Shown here piece after piece: positions 34,297-46,989 of a stretch of DNA of 64,000 bases (positions are counted from its first letter, which is position 1; the number at the start of each line of letters is the position of its first letter). Source of the stretch: Alisma plantago-aquatica (Eukaryota; Streptophyta; Magnoliopsida; Alismatales; Alismataceae); contig OY856413.1 in assembly GCA_963693085.1 (NCBI GenBank), forward strand, positions 107,315,501 through 107,379,500, in the 5' to 3' direction. The position numbers and the translations under genes are program-made. The notes beneath the pieces were generated by a model. It did not search any database, was not told the DNA's origin, and worked only from the letters and a program-made list of their open reading frames with translations.

Positions 34297-34450
34297 CCGA
34301 CAAGGAGTGGCTCAAGTGGTCAAGCACGGTGTCTCCTCACGAAGGGACCCGGGTTTGAATCCCAGCTGTCGCCTTGGTTTATCACCCTCCTGGACGTTCG
34401 GCCTCCGTCACGGGCATGGGAGAGGGGGAGAGAATGCCTCTCTTTATCCC
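34297..34450 (+). mobile_element. tRNA-derived SINE with 17-bp TSD
   Basis: A 154-bp SINE starting CCGACAAGGAG, with box A TGGCTCAAGTGG (34308-34319) and box B GGTTTGAATCC (34352-34362). It is the same family as the minus-strand copy at 21856-22018. Perfect 17-bp duplications ACATATAGAATTATATG flank it (34280-34296 and 34451-34467). The 3' end is TCTCTTTATCCC, without a poly(A) tail. The long intact duplication suggests a relatively recent insertion. Confidence 0.95.
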
Positions 34451-34467
34451 ACATATAGAATTATATG

Positions 34468-35212
34468 AATTTTCTAGAAAAATAGTATTATAGGCAACTG
34501 GTGGTTTGGTTTCATTGCATATTATTATTGATGAGAAAAAATATCAAAATAGAGAATCTAGGAAACTTTGAAAAAAAGAATTCATTTGATGCCTTAAATA
34601 AATGGAATACTTCATGACTAAGAAAAGTGTCTTTAACTTGTGTATTTTGGTCTCCAATCTCACCCACATCTATGTAAAAGTATTTAAGACTTTTTTTTCA
34701 TAAGTTGGGATCAAAAGGATAAAAGGAGAGAGATATATGAATTTTTCTAGATTTCGTAAAGTGAATGGATTATAGAAATGAGTATAAAATGTCACACATA
34801 CATCTTCCAAATAGAAAATCCACCCAGCCCCTTTTGATTTTTCACGAAGCATGATAACCGTCGGATCACAATTTGATGATGTATAGATCATCACCTACCC
34901 TGAGCTAAGAAATGAAACAGGAACATAGCTTTGATCGATTTCCTACTTGATTTCCTCACAATACAATGCGTGTGCAAAGCTAGAAATCTCTCTAGTAAAT
35001 TTGTGAGAGGAAATTGCACCTATTCATACTAAGTTTTGCCTACTTTGGAAGGTTATTAAACATTTCCCTAATTCTCAGCTCTCTAGATGACCATCCACCA
35101 TAGACATGGCCTATAAAAGAGGATACCACCCTTCTGCGAGACTACAAACTTTTTCATGAAACTCTGTGAGACCAAACAAATTCATCCATGTCCTCAATTT
35201 CTCCTCTAGCAC
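34468..35212. other. AT-rich flank of the nested LTR elements
   Basis: No gene or structural element recognised. Confidence 0.5.
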
Positions 35213-36025
35213 TTTTACAAAACTGTTCTTACCTCAATCCCTATCCTACTACCTAAACAGTAGTGAAAGGACTGAAGCACCCGTCCCTGAGTGGCCCGAT
35301 AGGATCTCACACACTGCATATATGATAAGAAATAATAACACAAAAACTAGATATTTAAAGAACATACTAACCCAATATAGGAGATATAGCCTATTTATCC
35401 TTGTCATCAGAGTATATGGAGTGCGGAAGCAATCTAGTCAATGTTTTATTTACTTTACCTAAAATCAAGAAAATCGAGACACAATTATGCAATTGCATAG
35501 TACGCTATATAGTAAAATAGTTTATAGCAAAAGAGTAAACTTGGCATGACTTATATTTAAAAGTATAACAAGCAATTTCCAAAATTCAAAATTTATCTGA
35601 AAAGATGTTTATTCTAAACAATTCAATTTTTATTACGATTTCCCATTATGTTGTAATCGAGAAGCATGCTTATATATTTTGTGTGACTCTATCACCCCAA
35701 CACGATGAGGGAGATCACCAGGATCATTCTCTTCATATGAGGTAGGAGGCCAATGTAAAAGTCCCACCTCCAAATGAGGAGGGAGCTTGCACTCAGTATC
35801 AACATTATCAACATTATCAACATCATCATCATTATCAATATACAGGCAGTCATAGTGGGCAATAGCATTTATGTTCTCATGTTTTTCTCAAAGTATAATA
35901 TAGGAAAAATAGAAGACTAATCAATAGGGAATAGTAGCTCAAACAAGTATATAGCCATGTATACAATCAAGAGATATATAAAAAGTATCTTCAATACAAC
36001 CAAGGAGGTGATATAATAGCGTACA
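35213..36025 (-). repeat. 3' LTR of outer element, first segment
   Basis: Matches 51130-51950 of the partner LTR. The boundary base is weak because the terminal bases have changed (TTTTACAAAACTG against TGCCACAGAACTG, all C-to-T or G-to-A type apart from one). The first five bases of the insertion site, GTACA, are at 36021-36025. Confidence 0.85.
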
Positions 36026-39000
36026 TGTTACGACCCCACCTCCCGATAACCCCCAATTAAGGGAGACCGAGAGGTCGAAGCCACACCCATAACTTCCGGA
36101 TCAAAGGTTCGACAATTAACTAAGAATAATTATCAAATTTTAACCTACTATACTGAAAAGCTATAAGAAAATAAATTTTTGCATACCTTTTTGAAAACTT
36201 GGATATCTAAACTTCTATCCACTTAAGGATTCTACTCAAACTAATCCTCCTTATATTTAACTTCATGTATTTCACAATATGACGATTTACTGTTTGTCCT
36301 TTTGGCTTGTACCTAAAACGCCGACAAACAAAACATCTGTCAGCCGAAGCTGGTATGTGGGGGAAGCAATAATGATGTAAATACGTTAACAATGTAATCA
36401 TTCAAATAATCATTTAACAACCAAGATTACATTTTAGATATAACTCTGTGATCTAAGAGTACCCTATACTCTATGTTGTCCCCATTAAACCCCTCATGAT
36501 CCACCTATAAGTGAATCAATTTCTAGGGTTGAGTCACATGGAACTACTCCTAAGTAGCCCACTCCTTAACTCATGACAGGCTAATGAGTCTCATGGCACT
36601 ACACATAGGTAGCCTAGTTTCTAACTCTCGGTAACCTAGACCTTGCTCTAGGATTACACCTTTTTTTCTTAGCCTTTTCAAAGAAATAGAGGTGGACCCA
36701 ATCTAGTCAGTTATATACGCACATTTATAGTGATAATCATATTCACTTTATAGTTGCATGAAATAAATAAACATCCAACAGTTATTTTCAAACAACCGAT
36801 TAAAACTTCAGGAATCACCGTAAAACTTGAGAGATTATTCATAAGCGTAACCACATACCTGATTTGACGAGTCATGCAGATTATTCAACATATACTTCAT
36901 GTATATACAATCAAGCCAATCAACAGATCCAAGCAAGTAATTCAATCATCACATAATTCCTGAAAAGAATATGTACTCTATTTATTACACATCTACATTA
37001 TTGACTTGGATTCTCTTTATAGGGTTTCTAATCTGCATTAAGGTTTCATTAGTATTCATTAGGGTTTCTTAGATCAATTTCTCAAACTTTATCCCTTTTA
37101 GTTTAACAAACCCTAAAATACTCTTTTCCATTTATATGAACCTTAATTGCTCAACTATCCATTTTAATAGTCTTTTATACCCAATTTGACTTTGGATCAT
37201 CATATCCTTATTTATTCATGGATTTAAACAATTAAACCAATTAAAAGACAAATTCTCCTAAATTAGGGTTTTTAAGCTCATTAATGCATAATCATGCACG
37301 AAACCCTAAAATAAACCAATTATATAAAAAGATCATCTTTTTAGATCCTATTTTTCACTTTTATTAACAACAGGTTAATATCATCTTGAATTATCCAAAT
37401 AACGTCATTAAGTCCATCTATCATCAAATCTAAGGGTTTTTTCTTTAATTAAAAGATGATAATTTTATGTACTTTTCACATTTCAAGCATATTTATGTAT
37501 ATAAACTCTAAATTAAACTAATTACGTGCAAAGATCATCCTTTTCGATTTTAAAGTACCTTTTTACATTTAACAGGTTAACATCAACCCTAAAGATCCAT
37601 TAAACCCTATTAAACACATTAATCATATCAAAATAGGGTTTCTTAATCTTTAATTCATTAAAGATGATAGTTTCACTACTTTTCGAATAGCATGCAAAAT
37701 TAGGATTTAAACACAATTTCTTTGTGTTCCTCTCGTTCTGAGGATCAATTTTCATATATAACTTGTTTTAATCCGAGTTTCCTAGAATTAATTATGATTT
37801 TAGCAAAAAGTTACTTATTTGGCCAATCAGGTTGTGCCTCGTGTGCTCCATGCAACGTTGCCCTTAGTTTAGGAAACATAACCAAATGACTAATATGCCC
37901 TTTGTTAAGTTACACGCTTCTTCAGCCCACGGAGGGCATTTTCGTCCAACGGCCACTCCACATTCTTCCTCCTCACGACGACAGCCTGCTGCTGCCCTAG
38001 CCCGCCGACCTTCAGCTATGCGCGGATGCCCCCTCTCCTCCAAGGGCCGGTGACCCTCCGGGAAGGTCCTACTCCTTCCTCCGCACTCCACGCACCTGTT
38101 GGTGCCTCTGATCCGCGGCCAAGCTGGTCGGGATCTGCTGCGCGAGCCTGCACTTGCAGATGCCAGTTGCAGCCATGCAGCCGTCCTGGGGAGTTGTCTA
38201 GGGTATAGAAACTCTGACTAGGTCATTCTCTGACCTCAGCGCACCTCCAGCTCCCCTCCTAGGCTTCTCTCTATACCAGGGTCACAACATTTCCCTCTAC
38301 TAGGGTTTAACGTGAAGGAAGAAGGTGAAAGGGGATTGCTACATGGGATTCTCTCCAGAACTCAAACCAAGATCTTACCCCTTTTATAGGGGAGAGAAAT
38401 GAAGCCCTAGGATGGATTTCCTTAAAGAAATGAAGTCCCTCTTCTAATAGGAATCATTTTCCTTCAAAGAGAAGCAATTCTTCTCTCTCTCCCTTGGTAT
38501 CCCTATTACTTGGATATTAGGAATTCGAAAATCCCTCTCATTATTGTCTTTATTCTTAGCTTTTAGTCCATTAGCCACAAAATTTCTATTTCCTTTAATA
38601 GAAATTACTTTCTTTTTAACAATACCTCATAATTCATTAATAAGGTATCACATTATCTTTTTATTTTGCAAATATGGCATTTTCTCTTTCTTTCCTCTTT
38701 ATTGGGACTCCTTTGATCCCAAGACACTCCATTATTTCGAAATTCTTTTTATTGGATACTTATTATCCTTCTAGATGCATCATCATGCATTACTTCACAC
38801 TATCTTGTTTATTTCTCATTAAAATATCTCTTTTTGAGGATTTCTTTTTATTTCTCTTTTATTTTCCTCATGGGAATTCCTTTTACTATTAGCAACCTCA
38901 TGGATACGAATTTTCACCAAGAAATCTCATTTATACCTCTTTCCACTCATTTCCAACATTTTCACATTATTTTCAATTCCTTTCTTACTAAAGAAATACT

Positions 39001-39331
39001 AAATTAAACTTTTCTATTCTTATTGCCTTCGTTTTGCAACCTTGGACTCCTTGGTACCCAAGGAACCCAAGAGGCACGAAATCCTCTTTGGATTTGCCTT
39101 CTAGAGGTTTCTACATATTTCTTTTCTAAAAAAAAAACAATTATCCATTTACTAATTGAATTTCCTTGTTATTTGGGCCCAATAGTCAATAAAGCCCACA
39201 ACAAAAACATCAAGGCTATTGTAAACAAAATCCACTTATTCCAAACAAATTATACCATTCTTTGTTCAATTATCTTTAATATGAGATATTATATTTCTCA
39301 CCAATTGAACCCAAAAATTGGGGTTGTAACA
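36026..39331 (-). repeat. 3' LTR of nested element
   Basis: The 3306-bp left copy. It holds a GC-richer block near 37850-38270, and short frames in both copies there are shared LTR sequence, not genes. It ends at ...GGGGTTGTAACA on the plus strand. Confidence 0.94.
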
Positions 39332-39349
39332 TCCTTCCCCTCTTATAGG
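39332..39349 (-). other. Polypurine tract of nested element
   Basis: On the minus strand TATAAGAGGGGAAGGA runs directly into the LTR start. It is preceded by TTTTGAGGACAAAATTCC, related to the pre-LTR blocks of the other gypsy elements in this window. Confidence 0.85.
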
Positions 39350-39374
39350 AATTTTGTCCTCAAAATTCTATCGA

Positions 39375-39398
39375 TCAAACAAACAAACAAACAAACAA
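39375..39398 (+). repeat. (CAAA)n microsatellite
   Basis: About five to six tandem CAAA units beside the polypurine region of the nested element. Confidence 0.9.
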
Positions 39399-42300
39399 TT
39401 TAGGATAAGTTTTTTCCATGTCCATCATTGGCCCCTATGTGGCTTTACTGTACTCATGGTGCTTCCATAGAACCTTTATCATCACATATTCTTTTCTCTA
39501 AGTTCTTTCATCCTGGCGTCTATAAACTACACAGGTGACTCAGGCCATGTCAGCCTCCCTTGGGGCTCACTAGGTTAATTGCTTAGCACATGGTCGGGGT
39601 ACCTCACATAGTGCTCTAAACTGGACACATGGCACTCATCACACATTATTTTATCCTGAGGGGTAAGGTCAAACTCAACCTTCTCCACCAAACCATGTCA
39701 AAAGAACCCATGCATCGGGGACTCAGCTCACTTAGTCATAACTTAGAGGGGTCATATTTTCATGTCACACATTCCCACAGTGATCTACATGTCAGTCTAC
39801 TTTGCATCTACTCATGACTTTCTTCATCTCTAGGCTCCTTTCAGCCATTGCACGATCGAAGTGACTTCATCTACACGCACTGTGGCCCTTTTCTAACCAT
39901 CATGTGGTCCTTTCACGAACATCACCTTACTGAAGTGGTGACCGACACAACCTCCCTTACAGAGCTTCTTATAAAACCCGATACTGGCTATGGTGGTCAT
40001 TGTCACATCTTTCATAGGACAAGAACTGTCTTTAGATATCACCCTGTACGAGCACACATGCTCTCATTAGACCCTTTAGTCTGGATTATACTAACCATTA
40101 GTTAGGGGTGATAAACTGTACTATCATCGAGTTCTTCATGTACCTACTTTCACCTTATGGTAGTGAACCTTTAAGTCATACTCATGAACTTTTGAACTCA
40201 CATCATGGTGTAGTTGAACCATCTCTCTCATATGTAGCTCAACCCGATCTGTCCCTTGACAGAACTCTTTCTTTCTCATGTCATCTAGGAAAGGCGATCT
40301 ACCATAACCCATATTGCATCTCGACCTTCCTTGGTCCTGAGGAGACTTACAACGTCCATAGAGATGAACTCCTCTTCCCTTTCGGGGACTCCTTATCCTT
40401 TATATCCATGCACTGGGTTACCGGTGCTCATCCTTCACCTCCTATCATGCATGACAACATACCACGTGCAGCCTCATCTTAGGCATCTAAAGTACTACTG
40501 TCACTTATTATCTTGGTAGTACCACAGTGTATGGTGATCTTCAATCATGATTTCCTAGATGTCATGGTTCCTCAAGATCGATTCCTCCGAAACCCTAAAC
40601 CACTCTAGTCGGGGTTTCATCTCCTTTTTTTCCAAAGAAGTGCATCTGAGGTTCTACCACCATCCTTTCATCGTATCAAGGACTAGACTGGCTAACCAAA
40701 CAACCCTTAACTTTTCAATGTATCTTGTTACATCTGAGTGTTATCCAAACACCTTTCCTTTTCAAAGTTAGGGTTAGCCAAACAACCTCTTCTAGCTTCT
40801 AGTCAAACAATTTAGATGTATCTCGACCAGAGCACCCCTTACCACTTCACATCCTTAGGTATTAGGTAACATTGAAGACATTCACTTCCTTGTATTTCAC
40901 TTATCATCTCACCTCAAACTCTATGTCTATCTTCATTAAGAACACTCTCTGATTTCATCATCATGGTGATCAAAATCAACCTAGTATAACTTGTAAGTTC
41001 CACATAGCTCATGATAAAACACTCTCAAAAGATGACTACCTCATACCTCTTAGTGTTTGCAAACCATCCATGTATCATCCACTTTACCAGTGTAGGTTAT
41101 CTTCTCTATCCCTATTTCTCGTGGCAACGTTCCAACCTACATCATCTCTTATCCTTGGTGTATAGCATGTGTAATGTCCTATCTCTCACCCCCATAACAA
41201 GAGGAAATAAGCATTTGGCTGCAGTCCAAATACAGAGTTCTTCCTATTCCAAGAGTAGAGATGGTACATCCCATCTTGCCAATACACCTTTACATCTAAG
41301 TGGCAACGTGCCACATATGTCTCTACATCACAGACATCATGATATCAAACTAGTATTGAACCTACTGAGGTTTATATCCTTGGTCATCTCCCGTAGGTCT
41401 ATAGGGTACCGACTCTTTTGGGGTCATCCCTCTTCCCTCATGCATTAAGAGAGTGCCCTACTCATCTTCCCTTTGGGTCCCATGATCTCATGAAGGTGAT
41501 CAATCTTCTAACCCATGGCCCTCAGATAATGATAGCTATTACCTCACGACCCTATGGTCATGTGCAATTGGGGAATTAGGCAACTCCTACTTTCATCGGT
41601 CTTATCCCTACCTGACCCTAGGATAGACTTAGGATTCTCCACTATAGTACATGTTCACTTAAAACCTTACCCAAGTCTTCATCATCTCTCTTTCTGCATT
41701 CATGGGTTGGCTTTCATCCTTTCATAGGGATCATGGCAACCTGTCTACCTTGGTCAAGCCCCATACCAGTTACCTCCATGGTAACACATTCATATGCAGT
41801 TAGAGATGGATATCTATGGGTCTACATGTTCATTCTCATACCATATACTTTTCACTTAGCTTCTCAAGATCCTGTGAGACCTCTTCAGGTTACCTTAAAC
41901 CAAAAAAACTGATATACACCCTACCAAAGGGGTCCCTCTCCCAGGATGGGAGGAAAACTATCTCTTGACAACAAGGTCACAAAAGCTCTTAGGTCTAGGG
42001 TTCACATCTACATGAGCCTACTTAACCCTAGCAAGCTATTAAGGCACAAGCAGATCACATAATGTACCATGCTAGGTCATACTTGTCCTTTTTCCTCAAA
42101 GCTGGATCAAGATCATACCTTCCTTTATCATCAACCTAACTGTGAGGGGTTCAACAAACATACCTTAAACTTAAGGGGCTTCCCTTTTCCTTTATACATG
42201 AGGTGTACCATGCTCGAAACTATAGCAACTTAATTCTCATCATGAGCATTAGGTATACCACTTCCCTTCTTAGGTCAGGAACCCTAGGTTCACCTGTAGG

Positions 42301-43497
42301 TGTCCAACTACATGCTCTATCTCTTAACCACAAACCAAGCATGCAAAAGGCATGACATGCACTTCTTGTCATCCTTCAACTCGAGCAACACTTAGAGTTG
42401 GGTCCTCCTTAAGGACAACCAACAAGGTACAAGGCCTCATAACCTATTACTATACCTCTCCAGGGTTTATCGAACTTTTCTTCTCATCTATACCATAGGT
42501 ACAATGGTATAAGCAAACTCATCCTCTCTATAGGGTTTGGTCCCTCTAAAGGCAACCAAGATATCATCAACTTCTAGGGATCGATCATGAGGCAACCACT
42601 ATCATCCATTGTTCCTCATATCTCAGGGTTTTAGTCTTCCGACCTTCTTGCTGGGTTTCCTACTCTCTCTAGAGCTAACCCTACATCCAACCTCACCATT
42701 AGAGGTTCTCTCTTCATGAAGGATCAACCTCAAAAGAATGCCCTACATGGGTGAAGCCTTGGTTCGAACTTATGTTTTCTCAAGATCATCCATAACCCTT
42801 TGTGCTCCATCATGATTACTTATCCAGGGTTTCATCCTACTGTCAGCACTATGACGTACCCTAGGTTCCAGCTATACCCTACTTGCACAAGCCCATAGGG
42901 TTTCTAAGGTCCTTCACTAAAATCATCATCTAAGGAGCTATTTTTAACCCTAACATGCACGACCCTTCCCAGGGTTGGATTGCCAAAGGTGCTAGGTCAC
43001 CCATGGATCGTATGGCATCCCAAAGACATGTCCTTTCAAACACCTGGTCCAACTCATCTTTCTCTAACCTTCAGTTACAGTTAGGTTTAGCATCATCCTC
43101 AGAGGATGTGCCAAGTCACTACTAGCAATGGTGATCTCTATCTCCAAGACTAACTTATCCTCCTGACAAGAAGGTCTAGCCTCATGTCTCTTCTGAGGAC
43201 ATGACAACTTATGTCATACGGCCTAAGCATGTATCTATTCTTTAGTTTGCGCTTAATATATTAAGCTTATGTCCATGACATTTCATTTACATGCTTTTCA
43301 TTAATTTGATGGAGGATTCCTTAGACCTTATTATCCTTACCCATACCTCAAGAGGGTGAGGGGAAGGGAGAGAAAACCATAATACTTATGGTTCTTAACA
43401 AAATTTGTGATGAGAAGGGATGAATAAGATGAGAAAGTCCTAAAGGTATCTAATTTCGATTGATACCCTAAGACTTTGGCTAGGCAGTCACATGGAT

Positions 43498-43578
43498 CCG
43501 GGAGTCCTCATATTCCGACTAGCGGTGCAGAGGAAAATATTGCCAGCCCCCAGTCGTGATCCTTTTCTAGGCACCTCC
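43498..43578 (-). other. Leader block shared with the 10414-19187 element
   Basis: On the minus strand, about 90 bp after the primer site, a short frame reads RKGSRLGAGNIFLCTAS. It corresponds to 14060-14147. See that entry for the comparison. Confidence 0.7.
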
Positions 43579-43666
43579 ATCTTTCGGATAATCCTCTCAT
43601 AAATCCCTTGGGTTCTATGGAGTTTGTAAAATTTAATAATTATTAATGGTTAACTAAGGAACCCAA

Positions 43667-43678
43667 TCTCTGATACCA
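43667..43678 (-). other. Primer binding site, initiator Met tRNA (nested element)
   Basis: The minus strand reads TGGTATCAGAGA two bases after the LTR end. It matches the initiator Met tRNA primer site at 11 of 12 bases. Confidence 0.92.
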
Positions 43679-43680
43679 AT

Positions 43681-46600
43681 TGTTACGACCCCACCTCCCG
43701 ATAACCCCCAATTAAGGGAGATCGAGAGGTCGAAGTCGCACCCATAACTTATGGATCAAAGGTTTGACAATTAACTAAGAATAATTATCAAATTTTAACC
43801 TACTATACTGAAAAGCTGTAAGAAAATAAATTTTTGCATACCTTTTTGAAAACTTGGATCTCTAAAATTCTATACACTTAAGGATTCTACTCTAACTAAT
43901 CCTCCTGATATTTAACTTCATGTATTTCATAATATGATGATTTACTATTTGTCCTTTTGGCTTGTACCTAAAACGCCGACAAACAAAAAATCGGTCAGCC
44001 GAAGCTGGTATGTGGGGGAAACAATAATCATGTAAATACGTTAACAATGTAATCATTTAACAACCAAGATTACATTTTAGATATAACTCTGTGATCCAAG
44101 AGTAACATATCCTCTATGTTGTCCCCATTAAACCCCTCATGATCCACCTATAAGTGAACCAGTTTCTAGGGTTGAGTCACATGGCACTACTCGTAAGTAG
44201 CCCACTCCTTAACTCATGACAGGCTAAAGAGTCTCATGGCACTACACATAGGTAGCCCAGTTTCTAACTCTCGGTAACCTAGACCTTGCTCAAGGATTAC
44301 CCCTTTTTTCTTAGCTTTTTCAAAGCAATAGAGGTGGACCCGGATCTAGTCAATTATATATGCACATTTATAGTGATAATCATAGTCACTTTATAGTTGC
44401 ATGAAATAAATAAAAATCCAACAGTTATTTTCAAGCAACCGATTAAAACTTTGGGAATCGTCGTAAAATTTGAGTGATTATTCATAAGCGTAACCACATA
44501 CCTGATTTGATGAGTCATGCAAATTATTCAACATATACTTCATGTATATACAATCAAGCCAATCAACAGATCCAAGCAAGTAATTCAATCATCACATAAT
44601 TCCTGAAAAGAATATGTACTCTATTTATTACACACTTTATCAAGAATCTACTTTATTGACTTGGATTCTCTTTCTAGGGTTTCTAATCCGCATTAAGGTT
44701 TCATTAGTATTCATTAGGGTTTCTTAGATAAATTTTTCAAACTTTATCCCTTTTAGGTTAACAAACCCTAAAATACTATTTTCCATTTATATGAACCTTA
44801 ATTGCTCAACTATCCATTTTAATGTTCTTTTATACCCAATTTGACTTAGGATCATCATATCCTTCTTTATTCATGGATTTAAACAATTAAACCAATTAAA
44901 TTACATATTCTCCTAAATTAGGGTTTTCAAGCTCATTAATGCATAATCATGCACGAAACCCTAAATTAAACCAATTATATAAAAAGTTCATCTTTTTAGA
45001 TCCTATTTTTCACTTTTATTAACAACAAGTTAATATCACCTTGAATTATCCAAATAACTTCATTAAGTCCATCTATCATCAAATCTAAGGGTTTTTTCTT
45101 TAATTACAAGATGATAACTTTATGTGATTTTCACATTTCAAGCATATTTATGTATATAAACTCTAAATTAAACTAATTACGTGAAAAGATCATCCTTTTT
45201 GATTTTAAAGTACCTTTTTACATTTAACAGGTTAACATCAACCCTAAAGATCCATTAAATCCTATTAAACACATTAATCATATCAAAATAGGGTTTCTTA
45301 ATCTTTAATTCATTAAAGATGATAGTTTACACTACTTTTCGAATAGCATGCAAAATTATGATTCAAACATAATTTCTTTGCGTTCCTCTCATTCCGAGGA
45401 TCAATTTTCATATATAACTTGTTTTAATCCTAGTTTCCTAGAATTAATTATGATTTTAGCAAAAAGTTACTTACTTGGCCAATCAGGTTGTGCCACGTGT
45501 GCTCCATGCAACATTGCCCTTAGTTCAGGAAACATAACCAAATGATTGATATGCCCTTTGTTAAGTTACACGCCTCTTCATCCCATGGAGGGCATTTTCG
45601 TCCAACGGCCACTCCACCTTCTTCCTCCTCGCGACGGCAGCCTACTGCTGCCCTAGCCCGTCGACCTTCAGCTATGCGCGACTGCCCCCACTCCTCCAAG
45701 GGCCGGTGACCCTCCGGGAAGGTCCTACTTATTCTGTCGTACTCCACACACCTGTTGCTGCCTCTGATCCGCGACCAAGCTGGTCAGAATCTGCTACACG
45801 AGCCTGCACTTGCAGACGCCAGTTGCAGCCATGCGGCCGCCCTGGCGAGTTGTCTAGGGTACAGAAACTCCGGCTAGGTCATTCTCTGACCTCGGCGCAC
45901 CTCCAGCTCCCCTCCTGGGCTTCTCTCTGTACCACGGTCGCAACATTTACCTCTACTAGGGTTTAACGTGAAGGAAGAAGGAGAAAGGGGATTGCTGAAT
46001 GGGATTCTCTCCAGAACTCAAACCAAGATATTACCCCTTTTATAGGGGAGAGAAACGAAGCCCTAGGATGGCTTTCCTTAAAGAAGCGAAGTCCCTCTTC
46101 TAATAGGAATCATTTTCCTTCAAAGAGAAGCAATTCTTCTCTCTCTCTCTCCCTTGGTATCCCTATTACTTGGATATTAGGAATTTGAAAATCCCTCTCA
46201 TTATTGTCTTTATTTTTAGATTTTGTCCATTAGCCACGAAATTTCTAATTCCTCTAATTGAAATTACTTTCTTTTTAACAATACCTCATAATTCATTAAT
46301 AAGGTATCACATTATCCTTTTATTTTGCAAATATGGTATTTTCTCTTTCTTTCCTCTTTATTGGGACTCCTTTGATCCCAAGACACTCCATTATTTCGAA
46401 ATTCTTTTTATTGGATACTTATTATCCTTCTAGATGCATCATTATGCATTACTTCATATTATCTTGTTTATTTCTCATTAAAATATCTCTTTTTGAGGAT
46501 TATTTTTTATTTTATTTTATTTTCCTCATTGGCATTCCTTTTACTATTAGCAACCTCATGGATACGAAATTTCACCAAGAAATCTCATTTATGCCTCTTT

Positions 46601-46989
46601 CCACTCATTTCCAACATTTTAACATTATTTTCAATTCCTTTCTTACAAAAGAAATACTTAATTAAGCTTTTCTATTCTTATTGCCTTCTTTTTGCAACCT
46701 TGGACTCCTTGGTACCCAAGGAACCCAAGAGGCACGAAATCCTCTTTGGATTTGCCTTCTAGAGGTTTCTACATATTTCTTTTCTAAAAAAAATTCAATT
46801 ATCCATTTACTAATTGAATTTCCTTGTTATTTGGGCCCAACAGTCAATAAAGCCCACAACACAAACATCAAGGCTATTGTAAACAAAATCCACTTATTCC
46901 AAACAAATTATACCATTCTTTGTTCAATTATCTTTAATATGATAAATTATATTTCTCACCAATTGAACCCAAAAATTGGGGTTGTAACA
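43681..46989 (-). repeat. 5' LTR of nested element
   Basis: The 3309-bp right copy, co-linear with 36026-39331. On the minus strand this is the LTR that would have driven transcription into the interior. Confidence 0.94.

Larger units (their letters stand above)
39350..43666 (-). other. Interior of nested element, no recognisable coding
   Basis: About 4.3 kb without a polyprotein signature in any frame. Plus-strand frames up to 145 codons (39848-40105, 40108-40482, 41011-41448) resemble nothing I know. A CAAA repeat lies at 39375-39398. Near its right end is the leader block shared with the element at 10414. Confidence 0.75.
36026..46989 (-). mobile_element. Nested minus-strand large-LTR retrotransposon (LARD-like)
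   Basis: An 11-kb element with LTRs at 36026-39331 and 43681-46989 and a 4.35-kb interior. On the minus strand the LTRs start TGTTACAACCCC and end GGGGTCGTAACA, so their ends are inverted repeats. Target duplications are GTACA (36021-36025) and GTACC (46990-46994), one mismatch. The Met-tRNA primer site lies beside the right LTR and the purine tract beside the left, giving leftward transcription. No gag or pol is recognisable. LTRs differ by about 5% by eye, younger than the host element. Confidence 0.93.

Noticed and set aside
34308..34362. tRNA gene
   Set aside because: Box A and box B are present but no cloverleaf, anticodon arm or acceptor pairing; it is a SINE with flanking duplications.
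37864..38208. Genes in 37.8-38.2 kb and 45.5-45.97 kb
   Set aside because: The two regions are the same part of paired LTRs; the frames are composition-driven and differ between the copies.
39848..41448. Coding interior of the nested LTR element
   Set aside because: Frames of 60-145 codons show no gag or pol motifs and are on the strand opposite to the element's transcription.
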